Assembly: GCF_023721815.1 (NCBI RefSeq)
Contig: NZ_JAMDLI010000006.1
Location: 1 to 64,000, forward strand
Length of the DNA: 64,000 nucleotides
Source: Pleomorphomonas sp. JP5
GTDB lineage: Bacteria; Pseudomonadota; Alphaproteobacteria; Rhizobiales; Pleomorphomonadaceae
Reading direction: 5' to 3'
Below, one piece after another: positions 1-9,548 of this stretch. The notes under the pieces were generated by a model. The model had not been told where the DNA came from, searched no databases, and saw only the letters and a list, made by a program, of their open reading frames with translations. The translations under genes were made by a program, and so were the position numbers. The first letter of the stretch is position 1, and each line of letters opens with the position of its first letter.

Positions 1-588
1 CCCGACCAACCCTCTCAGGTCAGTCACGTGCCGAATGCCCTAAGCGCCGGCCACGTTTCTCTTTCTTCCTATTCACTTGTCAAAGAACCGAAGGGAACCA
101 GCCCTTCAAAAACACAGACCCCAAAAGCGCGTCAGAGCTAGATCTGCCAAACCCGTCAACATGACGACCTCGACCGACCAAAACGCCCCGGACATGTTTT
201 TAACGTCCGTTCGGGAAGATCACTGATGACCCAGCGAAACCGCCGCTCCATCTCCCTTCCGAGACCGTCGCACTAGGCGACGAACCATCCGCCGGCACCA
301 CGTCGCCGCAGCGCCGCCGTCGTTGGAGCGGTTTATAGGGGCCCTCCCCGGACCTGTCAACGGCTTTTCTTCAAAAAACCGTCACACAGGCAAATCGCTC
401 GAAATCAGGCGGATTTCTGGGCTTTTCTCGATCACCAAATATCCACATCCCGGGGCGTCCACAGACCGGCTCCCGACTTTTCCGGGCTTTTCCCGCCAGC
501 GCCAGGAAAGGCTTCGCCGATAGCCTGCGGTTTCCTCAGCGACACGATGTGGATATGGTAAACAAAACGGAAACGACAAGGAGTCGCC
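1..588. other. Intergenic region upstream of rmuC, no supported gene
   Basis: No convincing coding sequence or structural RNA is visible here. Short open frames exist, including one of 21 codons starting at 161, but none has a clear ribosome-binding site or a recognisable product. The last 60 bases hold the presumed rmuC promoter and the ribosome-binding site AAGGAG at 578-583, directly before its GTG start. Confidence 0.5.
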
Positions 589-2256
589 GTGCCGGACTAT
601 TTCACGACCACCACCCTCGCCGAGGCGATGCCCGTCATCATCCTCGCCGCGATCCTGGTGGCGGGCCTCATCGTTCTTGCCTTGACGAATGCCTCCGCCC
701 GCCGCCGCCTCGCCGACAGCGAAGCGGCCGGGCGCCTGGAGCTGGCCCGTCTCGAGGAACGGGCCTTGCGCCTTGCCGATGCCGACAGCCAGCTTGCTCG
801 GCTCAAGGAGCAGCATGCCGCTCTCAACACCGAACTCGCCCGCACCCGCGCCACGCTGGAAGAGCGCGACAACGAGACGCGCCGCCTCGTACGCGAGCTT
901 GAAGGGGCGCGCACAGCGCTTGCCGACATCAAGAGCAGGAACGAGGAAGACGAGGCGGACCTGCGCGAGGCGCTCGGCACCGTCCAGTCCAAGCTCAGCG
1001 CCACCAACGCCGACCTCCGCGCCAAGACGGAAGAGGCCGAGACGCTGAAGGCGGAGCTTCTGCGCGCCCGCGAGCAACGCGAGGAAGCCCAGCGACTTCT
1101 CGGCGAGGCGCGCGTCGCCCTCACCGACATGCGCTCGCGCGCCGAGGAAGAGCGCAAGGCGTCGAACGAGAAGCTGGCGTTGCTGCAGGAGGCGCGGACA
1201 CAGCTCTCCGACCAGTTCAAGGCACTGGCCGCCGACATCCTGGAGGAGAAGTCCAAGTCCTTCTCGGAAGCCAACCGCGCCTCGCTCGGCACGCTGATCG
1301 ATCCGCTCAAGGTGCAGCTTGCCGACTTCAAGGGCAAGGTCGAGGAGGTCTACATCAACGAGGCCAAGGAGCGTTCGGCGCTCGGCGAGCAGGTACGGCA
1401 GCTGTTCAGCCTCAACCAGCAGCTCTCGCGCGACGCCAACAACCTCACCTCGGCGCTGCGCGGCCAGAACAAGAGCCAGGGCAACTGGGGCGAAATGATC
1501 CTCGAGCGGGTGCTCGAGGCGGCCGGTCTCGTCAAGGGCGTGCACTTCGTACCGCAGGAGAGCCACTCGCGCGAGGACGGCAGCCGCATCCAGCCCGACG
1601 TGGTGCTGAACCTGCCGGGGCAGCGCTTCATGGTGATCGACAGCAAGGTGTCGCTCAACGCCTACGAGCTGTTCTCCACCGCCGAGGACGATGCCGCCCG
1701 CGAGGCGGCGCTGCGCCGCCATCTCGACAGCATCCGCGGCCACATCAAGGACCTGTCGGCCAAGAACTACCAGGAGATCCACGGCATCGCCGCGCTCGAC
1801 TTCGTCATCCTGTTCGTGCCAATCGAGCCGGCTTTCCTGGTCGCCATCACCCGCGACGCCGAACTGTGGCATCAGGCCTGGGAGAAGAACATCCTGCTGG
1901 TCAGCCCGTCGTCGCTCCTGTTCGTCGTGCGCATCGTCGCCCAGCTCTGGCAGCGGGAACAGCAGACCAAGAATGCCCAGGACATCGCCAAGCGCGGCGC
2001 CGAGCTCTACGACAAGTTCGTCGGCTTCGTCGAAGACCTCGAAAAGGTCGGCAAGGGACTGAAGGACGCCCAGGGGGCCTACGACCGCGCCTACGGCAAG
2101 TTCGCCACCGGTCGCGGCAACGTCATCCGGCAGGCCGAGATGCTGCGCTCTCTCGGGCTCAAGACCAACAAGAAGCTCGACACGAACCTGCTGGACGCCG
2201 CCGAGACCGACGAGGACACCGGCGCCCTGCCCGCGCCGGAAGATCAGCTGTCGTAA
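589..2256 (+). CDS. rmuC: DNA recombination protein RmuC
   Basis: The 555-residue product has the RmuC layout. An N-terminal membrane helix (about residues 13-32) is followed by a long charged coiled coil (about 35-215) and then the RmuC domain (about 235-520). That domain has a restriction-endonuclease-like core around VIDSKVSLNAY and the conserved stretch NWGEMILERVLE. RmuC proteins limit rearrangements between inverted repeats, presumably as membrane-tethered nucleases. The start is GTG with a strong ribosome-binding site AAGGAG. The 3' end overlaps by 13 bp the convergent GFA-family gene. A long antisense open frame over this gene is only a high-GC codon shadow. Confidence 0.93.
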   Translation: MPDYFTTTTLAEAMPVIILAAILVAGLIVLALTNASARRRLADSEAAGRLELARLEERALRLADADSQLARLKEQHAALNTELARTRATLEERDNETRRLVRELEGARTALADIKSRNEEDEADLREALGTVQSKLSATNADLRAKTEEAETLKAELLRAREQREEAQRLLGEARVALTDMRSRAEEERKASNEKLALLQEARTQLSDQFKALAADILEEKSKSFSEANRASLGTLIDPLKVQLADFKGKVEEVYINEAKERSALGEQVRQLFSLNQQLSRDANNLTSALRGQNKSQGNWGEMILERVLEAAGLVKGVHFVPQESHSREDGSRIQPDVVLNLPGQRFMVIDSKVSLNAYELFSTAEDDAAREAALRRHLDSIRGHIKDLSAKNYQEIHGIAALDFVILFVPIEPAFLVAITRDAELWHQAWEKNILLVSPSSLLFVVRIVAQLWQREQQTKNAQDIAKRGAELYDKFVGFVEDLEKVGKGLKDAQGAYDRAYGKFATGRGNVIRQAEMLRSLGLKTNKKLDTNLLDAAETDEDTGALPAPEDQLS

Positions 2257-2648
2257 TCGGGATCGCCGACAAAGCGCGGCAGATCGTCGGCAAGGCAAAG
2301 CCAGCTCGGCCGGTCGCCATCCCAGCCATGGGCGGCCGGCGCCACCGCCTCCTTGTCGTCGAGCGTGCCCAGCGTGACGCCGACCGAGCGCCCCGCGTCA
2401 TCGGTCATGTAGAGCTGGCTGCCGCAGGCCGGGCAGAAATGCCGGATGGAGCGGGGCGACGAACGATAGGCCGCCGCCGCGCCAACCGTGATGCGGAAGT
2501 GTGCCGGCGACACCTGCATCCAGGCCACCGTGGCGCCGCCAGTGGAGCGCCGGCAGCTGTCGCAATGACAGTAATCGACGATGGCGCCGTCGCGCTCCAC
2601 CTCGTAGCGGACCCTGCCGCACAGGCAACCGCCAGTGAGGAGCGCCAT
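2244..2648 (-). CDS. GFA-family (glutathione-dependent formaldehyde-activating enzyme fold) protein
   Basis: A 134-residue protein with the GFA zinc-binding pattern: C-x-C at residues 8 and 10, a C-x-C-x2-C cluster near 27-32 (YCHCDSCRR), and C-x2-C near 72-75 (FCPACGSQ). Family members bind structural zinc, and a few act on S-hydroxymethylglutathione, but most have no proven substrate. The ATG at 2648 lies only two bases after the arfB stop, so translation is probably coupled to arfB. The gene could be read much further upstream in this frame, but that part is a shadow of arfB. Confidence 0.85.
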   Translation of the reverse strand: MALLTGGCLCGRVRYEVERDGAIVDYCHCDSCRRSTGGATVAWMQVSPAHFRITVGAAAAYRSSPRSIRHFCPACGSQLYMTDDAGRSVGVTLGTLDDKEAVAPAAHGWDGDRPSWLCLADDLPRFVGDPDYDS

Positions 2649-2650
2649 GG

Positions 2651-3076
2651 TCAGTCCTCGCCGACCGGCGCGCGCCGGTCGCGCTTGATCGCCCCACGCT
2701 TGGTCTTGGCGTCGACGCGGCGCACCTGGCTCGCTCGCGTCGGACGGGTGGCGACGCGCGGTTTGGGCGGGATGGCCGCTTCGGCGAGAATGGCCTTGAG
2801 GCGATCGAGAGCGTCCTCGCGGTTGCGCTCCTGCGAGCGGAAGCGCTGGGCCTGGATGACGATCTCGCCGGCCTGCGTCAGCCGCGAGGGGCCGGCGATG
2901 CGCGAGGCGCGCACCTTGGTTTCCCAGGGAATGCCCGAGGCGTTGTAAAGGTCGTAGCGCAGTGCAACCGCCGTCGCAACCTTGTTGACGTTCTGCCCGC
3001 CCGGCCCTGACGCCTGGACGTAGGAGAAGGAAAGGTCCTTCTCGTCGATATAGAGGCGGTCGGCGACGTAGATCAT
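2651..3076 (-). CDS. arfB: Alternative ribosome-rescue factor ArfB (YaeJ-type peptidyl-tRNA hydrolase)
   Basis: The 141-residue protein carries the class I release-factor GGQ motif (SGPGGQNVNK, GGQ at residues 26-28). It has a lysine/arginine-rich C-terminal tail (KTKRGAIKRDRR) that in ArfB enters the empty mRNA channel. It lacks the codon-recognition domains of RF1/RF2, as expected. ArfB hydrolyses peptidyl-tRNA on ribosomes stalled without a stop codon and backs up tmRNA. It heads a two-gene unit with the GFA-family gene. Confidence 0.93.
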   Translation of the reverse strand: MIYVADRLYIDEKDLSFSYVQASGPGGQNVNKVATAVALRYDLYNASGIPWETKVRASRIAGPSRLTQAGEIVIQAQRFRSQERNREDALDRLKAILAEAAIPPKPRVATRPTRASQVRRVDAKTKRGAIKRDRRAPVGED

Positions 3077-3119
3077 GGCGCAAGAATAGTGGGCGGCGTC
3101 CGCCGCCGCAAACCCCTCG

Positions 3120-4268
3120 TTACACTTTCAGGAAGCGTCCGCTCGCCGCCACGCCGATGAGGAACACCGAGACGATCAGGAAAGCGGTCGGCAGCGAGGC
3201 GACATGGGCGACGAAGCCGATGGCGGCCGGCCCCATCAGGATGCCGGCGTAGCCCAGCGTCGTCACTGCCGGCACGGCCACGCTTTCAGGCATCAGCGTC
3301 TGCTTGCCGATGGCGCTGTAGAGCACCGGCACGATGTTCGAGCAGCCCGCACCGATCATCGCAAAGCCGATCATCGCCGCCGGCACCGATGGCACCAGCG
3401 TTGCGACCAGCAGGCCCGACGCGGCCAGAAGCCCGCCGACCAGAATGATCGTCGTCCGGCTGATCCGGCGCACGATGGCGTCGCCCGACAGGCGACCGAT
3501 GGTCATGGTGGTGGCGAAGGCCGCGTAGCCGAAACCGGCGTGGTTCGGATCGCCGCCACGCACGGAGGTGATGAACACCGCGCTCCAGTCGAGAACGGAT
3601 CCCTCGGTCAGGAAGACGATGAAGCAGAGAATGCCGATGAACAGCACCACGCCGCGCGGCAGCGCGAAGGCCGGGCCGGAGGTGCCGCCACCGAAGCCGA
3701 GGAAATGCGGCGCCGCCCAGACCAGAAGGCCGGCCGTGAAGACGATGGCTATCAACGACACGGTGAGCGGCGAGGCATCGAGGCTGAGAATGAGGGCGCA
3801 ACCGCCAGCCCCGACGATGCCGCCGACGCTGAAGAGACCATGAAAGCCGCTCATCAGCGCCTTGCCGGCCGCCCGTTCGACGATCACCGCCTGGATGTTG
3901 ACCACGCAATCGACCGAGCCGACGCCGGCGCCCAGAATGAACAGCGCGACGGCGAGCAGCGGCGCGCTCGACACGATGGCCAGCGCCGGCAGGGCGAGAC
4001 AGACCATCAGCGACGAGGCGATCAGCACGCGGCGGCAGCCATATTTGCCGGCCAAGGCGCCTGCGAGCGGCATGGCGACGATGGAGCCGATGCCGAAGGC
4101 GAGCAGCAGCAGGCCGAGACCGCCAGCCTCAAGCCCCGTCCTCGTCTTGGCGAAAGGCACCAGCCCGGCCCAGACGGCGCCGCCGAAACCGGCGATGAAG
4201 AAGGCGACGCGGGTCGAGAACTGCTCGGCGCGCCCGATGGTCCCGGACGTCAGAATGGCGGTGGACAT
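3120..4268 (-). CDS. MFS transporter (YbjJ-like)
   Basis: A 382-residue, very hydrophobic protein with about 12 predicted membrane helices. It has an MFS loop signature after helix 2 (GALAGKYGCRRVL) and a related loop in the second half (GRLSGDAIVRR). The length fits small MFS permeases of the YbjJ/fucose-permease-like group. The substrate cannot be read from sequence. It is transcribed divergently from gcd, and about 410 bp separate the two starts. Confidence 0.8.
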   Translation of the reverse strand: MSTAILTSGTIGRAEQFSTRVAFFIAGFGGAVWAGLVPFAKTRTGLEAGGLGLLLLAFGIGSIVAMPLAGALAGKYGCRRVLIASSLMVCLALPALAIVSSAPLLAVALFILGAGVGSVDCVVNIQAVIVERAAGKALMSGFHGLFSVGGIVGAGGCALILSLDASPLTVSLIAIVFTAGLLVWAAPHFLGFGGGTSGPAFALPRGVVLFIGILCFIVFLTEGSVLDWSAVFITSVRGGDPNHAGFGYAAFATTMTIGRLSGDAIVRRISRTTIILVGGLLAASGLLVATLVPSVPAAMIGFAMIGAGCSNIVPVLYSAIGKQTLMPESVAVPAVTTLGYAGILMGPAAIGFVAHVASLPTAFLIVSVFLIGVAASGRFLKV

Positions 4269-4678
4269 GGAAAACGACGGCCCCTCAAGAAAACTGCCGT
4301 CCTCCCCCCGAGGCGGTCCAGCTATTGATTCGATTCATACGACCGGCGTCAAGGGGGGCGGCGTCGCCTCGCGCGTTTTGCGCAGGCCCTGTGGCTTCGG
4401 CGCGGTTGCGGGCCTCGTCCGGGGTTGATGAAGACCACGTCCATCCGGCCCGCCCGGTCGGGCGCTTCCGTGAGGTTTCGCCCTTTCGGGCGGAACCGAG
4501 GGAATCGGCATTCATCACAATGTTGGAACCATCGGTCCTTCCCGACGTTTCCGCCAAGCTTACGGAGTTTACTGGGATTTCCTCTGAAATCTCGAAGTCG
4601 GAAATATGCTCTCCGTTCCGTTCTCGCCGTCCCGCACCACGCGAGGCACGTTTGAAAGCCACCAGACGGAGGTGCCTC
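4269..4678. other. Divergent promoter region between the MFS gene and gcd
   Basis: About 410 bp between divergent starts. The gcd frame stays open back to 4325, but that extension is not gcd-like and is probably not translated. A hairpin lies at 4474-4497: a 10-bp stem with one G-U pair around a TTTC loop and no T tract. It may be a leader structure for gcd. No sure promoter boxes were found. Confidence 0.4.
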
Positions 4679-7084
4679 ATGAGTATCATGCCCGCAAAAT
4701 ACCGGTCTCCCTGGCCAGTTCTTCTTCTCGCGCTCGTAATCGGCCTCATCGGCCTCGTCCTGCTCTTTGGGGGCGGGTATCTCATCTATGTCGGCGGCTC
4801 GCCTTACTATGCGCTCGCCGGTCTCGGTCTTCTGGCGACCGCCAGCCTCCTGTGGCGCGGCAGCATTATCGCTCTGTGGGTCTATGCGGTCGTCTATGCC
4901 GCCACGCTGGTCTGGGCGCTTTGGGAGACCGGTTTCGACGGCTGGGCCCTTGTACCGCGCGTCATCGCACCGACGGTGCTGCTGCTGTTCATCATCGCCG
5001 CCATTCCGGTGTTGATGCCGAGGATCGGCAACTGGCGCTCGGCGCTTGTCGCCAACACGGTCATCGTCGTTCTTCTTGCCGCCTTCTCCCTGATCCTGCC
5101 CAACCCGCACGTCGTCACCTACTCCGGCGCCCTGCCGCCAGCCGGCCAGGCCAACGCCATGTCCGATCCGTCGCTATGGAAAGCTGGCGCCGACTGGCCC
5201 GCCTATGGCGGCAGCAACAGCGCCCGCCGCTACTCGCCGCTCGACCAGATCACCCCGGACAACGCCGGCAAGCTCAAGCGGGTCTGGAGCATCCACACCG
5301 GCGACCTGCCCCAATCGAAGTTCGCCGAGGGCAAGTACGGCGCCGAGACGACGCCGCTCAAGGTGGGCAGCGCGCTCTACCTCTGCACGCCGAAGAACAT
5401 CCTGATCTCGCTCGACGCGGCGACCGGCAAGGAGCGCTGGCGCTATGATCCCAGGGTCAGCGACGACTGGATTCCCTATACAGCCGCCTGTCGCGGCGTG
5501 ACCTACTACGACCTGCCCGGCGTCGCCCCAACCGAGCTGTGCGCCAGCCGCATCATCGAGGGCACGCTCGACGCCCGGCTGATCGCCGTCGACGCCAACA
5601 GCGGCGCCCCTTGCGAGAATTTCGGCGACAACGGCATTGTCGATACCAAGGTCGGCATGGGCGAGGTCGAGCCCGGCATGCTGTCGATCACCGCCGCGCC
5701 AACCATCGTCCGCGGCATCATCGTCGTTGGCCATCAGGTGCTCGATGGTCAGAAGCGCAGCGCGCCCTCAGGCGCCATCCAGGGCTTCGACGCCGTCACC
5801 GGCGCCCTGCGCTGGGTCTGGGACATGAAACAGCCGGACCTGACCGGCCCGCCGCCGGACGGCGGCAGCTACGCGCGCGGCACGCCCAACATGTGGACGG
5901 CGGCAAGCGGCGACGAGAAACTCGGCCTCGTCTATCTCCCGCTCGGCAACTCGGCGGTCGATTACTGGAGCAGCCAGCGCAGCGATGTGGAAAACGAATA
6001 TGCCACCTCGCTCGTGGCGCTCGACGTCGGCACCGGCCGTCCCGTCTGGCACTTCCAGACCGTTCACAAGGACGTCTGGGACTACGACCTCGGCTCGCAG
6101 GCGAGCCTCATCGACTTCCCGACCGAGGGCGGCAGCGTGCCGGCGCTTCTTCTTCCCTCCAAGCAGGGCGACATCTACGTCCTCGACCGCCGCACCGGCG
6201 AGCCGCTGACCAAGGTGGAAGAGCGTCCGGCGCCGGGCGGCGGCGTCGAACCCGAACAGCGCTCGCCCGCCCAACCGCACTCGCTCTACCACACGCTGCG
6301 CAAGCCCGACCTGACGGAAAAGGACATGTGGGGCATGTCGCCCATCGATCAGATGGTCTGCCGCATCCAGTTCCGCACCGCCAGCTACCAGGGCTTCTAC
6401 ACGCCGCCGACCACCTCGACGCCCAGCATCGAGTATCCCGGCTACAACGGCGGGTCGGACTGGGGCGGCATCGCCGTCGACCCAGGGCGCGGCATCATCG
6501 TGGCCAACTACAACGACATGCCCAACTACCTGCGCCTCGTTCCGCGCGACAAGGCGGACAAGCTGGGCTGGGCGCCACGCAGTCAGGCGCGCGGCGAGAT
6601 GGGCGGCGCCGAGGGCGCCGGCGATCCGCAGGCAGGAACGCCCTTCGCCATCAACGTCAACGCCGGCTGGCGCCTGCCGTTCACCGGGCTCCTCTGCAAG
6701 GAGCCGCCCTATGGCGGCATTCGGGCGATCGACCTCAAGAGCGGCATGACCCTGTGGGATCGGCCCTTCGGCACCGCCCGGACCAACGGACCGTTCGGCA
6801 TTCCCTCCATGCTGCCCATCGACATCGGCACGCCCAACAACGGCGGCGCGGTGGTGACGGCCGGCGGCGTGGTGTTCATCGCCGCCGCCACGGACAACCT
6901 CATCCGGGCCATCGACCTTCGCACCGGCAAGATGCTGTGGAGCGATACGCTGCCCGGCGGCGGTCAGGCGACGCCGATGACCTACGAAGTCGACCGCAAA
7001 CAGTACGTGGTGATCATGGCCGGCGGCCATCACTTCATGGAAACGCCGATCAGCGACGAGCTGATCGCCTATGCCCTGCCCTGA
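4679..7084 (+). CDS. gcd: Membrane-bound PQQ-dependent glucose dehydrogenase
   Basis: The 801-residue product matches the family length of about 800. Five N-terminal membrane helices (about residues 10-140) anchor a periplasmic PQQ beta-propeller. The propeller starts near DWPAYGGSNSARRYSPLDQI and carries typical blade motifs such as HKDVWDYDLGSQ and LPGGGQATPMTY. The enzyme oxidises glucose or related aldoses to the lactone in the periplasm and passes electrons to ubiquinone. The start at 4679 follows the ribosome-binding site GGAGG at 4669-4673. No PQQ synthesis genes lie in the window. Quinate or other polyol specificity cannot be excluded. Confidence 0.9.
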   Translation: MSIMPAKYRSPWPVLLLALVIGLIGLVLLFGGGYLIYVGGSPYYALAGLGLLATASLLWRGSIIALWVYAVVYAATLVWALWETGFDGWALVPRVIAPTVLLLFIIAAIPVLMPRIGNWRSALVANTVIVVLLAAFSLILPNPHVVTYSGALPPAGQANAMSDPSLWKAGADWPAYGGSNSARRYSPLDQITPDNAGKLKRVWSIHTGDLPQSKFAEGKYGAETTPLKVGSALYLCTPKNILISLDAATGKERWRYDPRVSDDWIPYTAACRGVTYYDLPGVAPTELCASRIIEGTLDARLIAVDANSGAPCENFGDNGIVDTKVGMGEVEPGMLSITAAPTIVRGIIVVGHQVLDGQKRSAPSGAIQGFDAVTGALRWVWDMKQPDLTGPPPDGGSYARGTPNMWTAASGDEKLGLVYLPLGNSAVDYWSSQRSDVENEYATSLVALDVGTGRPVWHFQTVHKDVWDYDLGSQASLIDFPTEGGSVPALLLPSKQGDIYVLDRRTGEPLTKVEERPAPGGGVEPEQRSPAQPHSLYHTLRKPDLTEKDMWGMSPIDQMVCRIQFRTASYQGFYTPPTTSTPSIEYPGYNGGSDWGGIAVDPGRGIIVANYNDMPNYLRLVPRDKADKLGWAPRSQARGEMGGAEGAGDPQAGTPFAINVNAGWRLPFTGLLCKEPPYGGIRAIDLKSGMTLWDRPFGTARTNGPFGIPSMLPIDIGTPNNGGAVVTAGGVVFIAAATDNLIRAIDLRTGKMLWSDTLPGGGQATPMTYEVDRKQYVVIMAGGHHFMETPISDELIAYALP

Positions 7085-7095
7085 TCCGGCACGAA

Positions 7096-7123
7096 CCCCG
7101 GCCGGCCGCATGATCGGCCGGGG
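7096..7123 (+). terminator. GC-rich hairpin after gcd
   Basis: A perfect 9-bp stem (CCCCGGCCG with CGGCCGGGG) around a 10-base loop lies 12 bp after the gcd stop. There is no T tract, so it may be a pause or mRNA-stabilising hairpin instead of a full intrinsic terminator. Confidence 0.45.
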
Positions 7124-7159
7124 GCTTCCCTTCCCGACGACAAGCGCGCGGAGGCCAAA

Positions 7160-8422
7160 CTGACCATTTTCCAAGTCTTCGCGCTGCTGGTCTTCGTGAC
7201 CGCCGGCTTCAGTTGGCTCAACCGGCGCTTCATTCGATTGCCGGAGCACATCGCGTTGCTGCTGATGGGCCTTGGGGCAGCGATCGTGCTGTTGGTGGCG
7301 GAACGGTTGATTCCGTCGCTGTGGCCAGTCAGCGCGGTCGAGTCGATGCTGCGACGCATCGATCTCGAGTCGACGCTGATGGACGGCATTCTCGCCTTCC
7401 TGCTGTTCGCGGCCGCCATCACCGTCGACTGGCAGGAACTCAAGCGACGCAGTCTTGCCATCGCGCTGCTCGCCACCGTCGGGGTCGTCTTCTCGGCCCT
7501 TCTGGTCGCGGCCATGCTGTTCGTGGCCGCCCAGATCTTCGGGCTGTCGCTCTCCTTCGCCTGGTGTTTCGTGTTCGGCGCCCTCATCGCCCCCACCGAT
7601 CCGATCGCCGTGTCGGCGGTGCTCCAGCACGTTACGCTGCCCGACCAGTTGCGCGTGGACGTCAAGGGCGAGTCGCTGTTCAACGACGGTGTCGGCGTGG
7701 TGTTGTTCTCCCTGGCGCTGTCGATGGCCACCGGCAGCGGCGACACCGGCGTCGGCCTCGCCACGCTGGAAATGCTGGCCGAAATCGCCGGCGCCCTGCT
7801 GCTCGGCGCCGCCATCGGCTTCGCCGCCCTGCACGCCTTCCGGCAGATCGACGACTATTCGGTCGAGGTGCTCATCTCGCTGGCCGTCGCCATGGGCGGC
7901 TATGCGCTGGCCGAGGCCGTGGCCGTCAGCGGGCCGATCACCGTGGTCGCTTCGGGCGTCCTGGTCGGCAACGTCGGCGCCACCCGCGCCATGAGCGAGC
8001 GCACTCGCGCCTATTTCTACGGCTTCTGGCGTCTCATCGACGATCTCCTCAACGCCGGCCTGTTCGTGCTGCTGGGGCTCGAGGTGCTGGTGCTCCACTT
8101 CCAGGCGACACCCTTCCTGTTCGGTTTGGTCGCGGTCCCGGTGGTACTGATCGCCCGCACCGTCACCGTCACCGCCGCGCTCGCCATGCTGGGCCGGTGG
8201 CTGAACTTCGAGCGAGGCGCCGGCGCCATCCTCGTCTGGGCGGCCGTCCGGGGCGCCATCTCGGCCGCCCTCGCCCTGTCCCTGCCCTCCGGCACCGAGC
8301 GCGAGCTGATCCTGGCGGCGACTTACGCGGTCATCCTGTTCTCGGCAATCGTCCAGGGCCTGACGCTGGAACGGGTCATTCGTCGCGTCACCGACACGCC
8401 GGCAAAGGACGAGAGTAGCTAA
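7160..8422 (+). CDS. CPA1-family Na+/H+ antiporter
   Basis: A multi-pass membrane protein with the CPA1 exchanger signatures APTDPIAVSAV and ESLFNDGVGVVLF, which form the ion site. The first ATG/GTG-type start in frame is GTG at 7196, which cuts into the first helix. An in-frame CTG at 7160 sits six bases after GGAGG and gives the usual N-terminus TIFQVFALLVFVTAGFSWLN, so it is preferred here (420 residues). It probably expels Na+ or K+ for H+ at the inner membrane. The gene is in the same reading frame as gcd, separated by one TGA. Confidence 0.82.
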   Translation: MTIFQVFALLVFVTAGFSWLNRRFIRLPEHIALLLMGLGAAIVLLVAERLIPSLWPVSAVESMLRRIDLESTLMDGILAFLLFAAAITVDWQELKRRSLAIALLATVGVVFSALLVAAMLFVAAQIFGLSLSFAWCFVFGALIAPTDPIAVSAVLQHVTLPDQLRVDVKGESLFNDGVGVVLFSLALSMATGSGDTGVGLATLEMLAEIAGALLLGAAIGFAALHAFRQIDDYSVEVLISLAVAMGGYALAEAVAVSGPITVVASGVLVGNVGATRAMSERTRAYFYGFWRLIDDLLNAGLFVLLGLEVLVLHFQATPFLFGLVAVPVVLIARTVTVTAALAMLGRWLNFERGAGAILVWAAVRGAISAALALSLPSGTERELILAATYAVILFSAIVQGLTLERVIRRVTDTPAKDESS

Positions 8423-8599
8423 CCAATTGAAACAAAAAAGGAACAATGGCTCTGCGCGCCCAAACGCCGACAAAAGACGGATCGCGGGGAACCCATGGCG
8501 CAGTCAAGCGTTTGGCCAAGGGGCCTTTCTCCGGCAAGGGCTCCGCGAGTCGAGGGAGTGGCCGCGGCCGCTCCGGGTGATCGCATCGGAGATGTTGCC

Positions 8600-9505
8600 T
8601 TGTCCGTCATCGAAAGCCTGAGGCGCGCTCGCAGCCTTCTGACCCGCGTGGGCTCGGCATCGATGGTCCTTTGCCTCGCCCTTCTCGCCGCCGGATGCCG
8701 CTTCCCCGTTCTGGATCCGAGCGGCCCGGTCGCCGCGCGCGAGAAGCAGCTCATCCTGATCTCCACCGCGCTGATGCTTCTGGTGGTTGTGCCGGTCATC
8801 GTGATGGCGCTGCTCTTCGCCTACCTTTATCGCGCCTCGAACAAGCATCCCCGCTCGATGCCCAACTGGGCGCACTCCAACGCCATCGAAGCCGTCGTCT
8901 GGATCGTGCCGCTGCTCATCGTCATCGCGCTGGGGTCGCTGGCGTGGACGAGCACCCACGCGCTCGATCCTTATCGCGCGCTGGAACATGACGGCGAGAC
9001 GCTGGAGGTCGACGTCGTCGCGCTCGACTGGAAATGGCTGTTCATCTACCCCAAGCAGAACATCGCCAGCGTTAACGAGGTGGTCTTTCCCGTCGACACG
9101 CCCGTGCACTTCAACATCACCTCCGACACGGTGATGAACTCCTTCTTCATCCCCGGCCTCGCCGGCCAGATCTACGCCATGGCCGGCATGCGCACCGAGC
9201 TGAGTCTGATCGCCAGCAAGCCCGGAACCTTCGGTGGCATGTCGGCCAACTACAGCGGCGCCGGCTTCTCCGGCATGCGCTTCAAGGCGGTCGCCACCTC
9301 GCCGGACGAGTTCGAGGCCTGGACGCGCGAAGTCGCATCAAGCGGACGCCCGCTCGACGCGGCCGCCTTCGACAAGCTCGCCGACGAAAAGGCCAACGCG
9401 CCGGTCATCCATTACGCGCCGGGCAACCCGAACCTGCTGCAGAGCCTCATCGACAAATATCGCCACACGCCGCCGCCGAAGGAGACGGGACCAGCGGAGC
9501 ATTGA
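8600..9505 (+). CDS. cyoA: Cytochrome bo3 ubiquinol oxidase subunit II
   Basis: The product is a lipoprotein-type subunit II. A signal peptide ends in the lipobox LLAAGC, two membrane helices follow, and then a cupredoxin-fold periplasmic domain ([28 protein letters not shown]) without the CuA cysteine/histidine set. This marks a quinol oxidase, not a cytochrome c oxidase. The frame is open from an ATG at 8495. TTG at 8600, with GGAGAT six bases upstream, gives a normal signal peptide and is preferred (301 residues). It is first in cyoABCDE. Confidence 0.9.
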   Translation: MSVIESLRRARSLLTRVGSASMVLCLALLAAGCRFPVLDPSGPVAAREKQLILISTALMLLVVVPVIVMALLFAYLYRASNKHPRSMPNWAHSNAIEAVVWIVPLLIVIALGSLAWTSTHALDPYRALEHDGETLEVDVVALDWKWLFIYPKQNIASVNEVVFPVDTPVHFNITSDTVMNSFFIPGLAGQIYAMAGMRTELSLIASKPGTFGGMSANYSGAGFSGMRFKAVATSPDEFEAWTREVASSGRPLDAAAFDKLADEKANAPVIHYAPGNPNLLQSLIDKYRHTPPPKETGPAEH

Positions 9506-9548
9506 ACGTGTCCGTCCGTGTCATGGCGGCAGCCCAGGAGAGCGAGAC

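Noticed and set aside
161-226. A 21-codon open frame near the left edge
   Set aside because: No ribosome-binding site, no similarity, and too short to judge by composition.
382-2298. A 638-codon minus-strand frame opposite rmuC
   Set aside because: The rmuC frame has coherent domains and a strong ribosome-binding site; the antisense frame does not.
4325-4678. N-terminal extension of gcd by 118 codons
   Set aside because: It is not similar to glucose dehydrogenase, and the ATG at 4679 has a strong ribosome-binding site and gives the normal length.
5768-8473. A 901-codon minus-strand open frame across gcd and the antiporter
   Set aside because: It is antisense to well-supported genes, has Asp/Arg/His/Gly-rich composition typical of high-GC shadow frames, and no recognisable domain.
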